From NCBI GenBank assembly GCA_017429765.1, contig JAFROJ010000053.1, positions 1 through 57,790 on the forward strand: a DNA stretch of 57,790 bases, in the 5' to 3' direction. Under the pieces are notes generated by a model, which was not told the DNA's origin, searched no databases, and saw only the letters and a program-made list of their open reading frames with translations. The stretch is from Bacteroidales bacterium (GTDB lineage: Bacteria; Bacteroidota; Bacteroidia; Bacteroidales; UBA932). A program made the translations under genes and the position numbers. Numbering within the stretch: position 1 is the first letter of the stretch; each line of letters opens with the position of its first letter. Shown here one piece after another: positions 57,669 to 57,790 of the stretch.

Positions 57669-57790
57669 ATGGAAACTCTTGATTTAATAGCGTTGGCAGA
57701 GAACTGCCCCGGAACGACAATCTCGGTTAAATTGTCAGACTTGCTGCAGGCGGGCCGTTCCTTCAAGGAGGAACTGCTGCAGGACCTTCG
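57669..57790 (+). CDS. Start of a small element gene, cut by the window end
   Basis: Begins METLDLIALAENCPGTTISV and continues KLSDLLQAGRSFKEELLQDL, open to the window edge. The start resembles small helix-turn-helix or excisionase-type proteins that follow integrases in Bacteroidetes elements (a strand for a specificity motif, then a helix). Without the rest I cannot assign it. Confidence 0.55.
   Translation, partial: METLDLIALAENCPGTTISVKLSDLLQAGRSFKEELLQDL

Overview
The window looks like a Bacteroidales chromosome, probably from a GC-rich gut-type lineage. Evidence: an mreBCD-PBP2-rodA operon, a GH51 arabinofuranosidase, a secreted serpin, many signal-peptide proteins and lipoproteins, almost no Shine-Dalgarno sequences, and Bacteroidetes-type promoters (-33 TTTG, about 20 bases, -7 TAnnTTTG). 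I cannot name the genus. No rRNA gene, complete tRNA gene or CRISPR array was seen.

Layout. 1-1104: the end of a transposase and two small envelope genes. 1101-5801 (minus): a ThiL-like protein without its metal aspartates, a TPR-transmembrane protein and a double SGNH/sialate-O-acetylesterase. 5882-9701 (plus): secreted phosphohydrolase, serine hydrolase and an Asp-box lipoprotein. 9840-16021: HemW, a coiled-coil membrane protein, small conserved genes, DUF3109 and an M16-like protein without zinc ligands. 16022-19047: TPR protein and U32 peptidase. 18996-20874: a DUF4160/DUF2442 pair (the first gene broken by TGA) and a lipoprotein. 20990-25214 (minus): PBP1a, Ddl, PrmC. 25324-28902: TopA, Lrp-family regulator, IspD. 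28965-36166: the cell-shape operon, with a GH51 enzyme four bases behind rodA. 36368-39338: ECF sigma factor, a protein that appears to join an anti-sigma-like anchor to a beta-barrel, and a serpin. 39458-41513: AbrB-like regulator, acyltransferase, voltage-gated K+ channel.

From about 41.9 kb the DNA becomes a mosaic accessory region: a XRE/DUF6922 - AbiEii toxin-antitoxin pair, a 5'-truncated relaxase, then a type I restriction locus (hsdM, hsdS, hsdR). The restriction genes are flanked by an unusual membrane-anchored PIN-domain protein upstream and by an OLD-type ATPase/TOPRIM nuclease with a one-helix membrane partner downstream. A terminator hairpin at 54998-55037 closes it. A tyrosine recombinase (55292) with a perfect 26-bp palindrome beside its promoter then starts what looks like the end of an integrative element running off the window.

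Two themes merit follow-up. First, two families of short palindromic repeats have been absorbed in frame by genes (TPR protein, HemW twice, U32 peptidase twice), much like Rickettsia palindromic elements. Second, the 44.3-54.9 kb block may be a composite defence locus in which a PIN-domain membrane protein and an OLD/TOPRIM-membrane pair accompany a type I restriction system.
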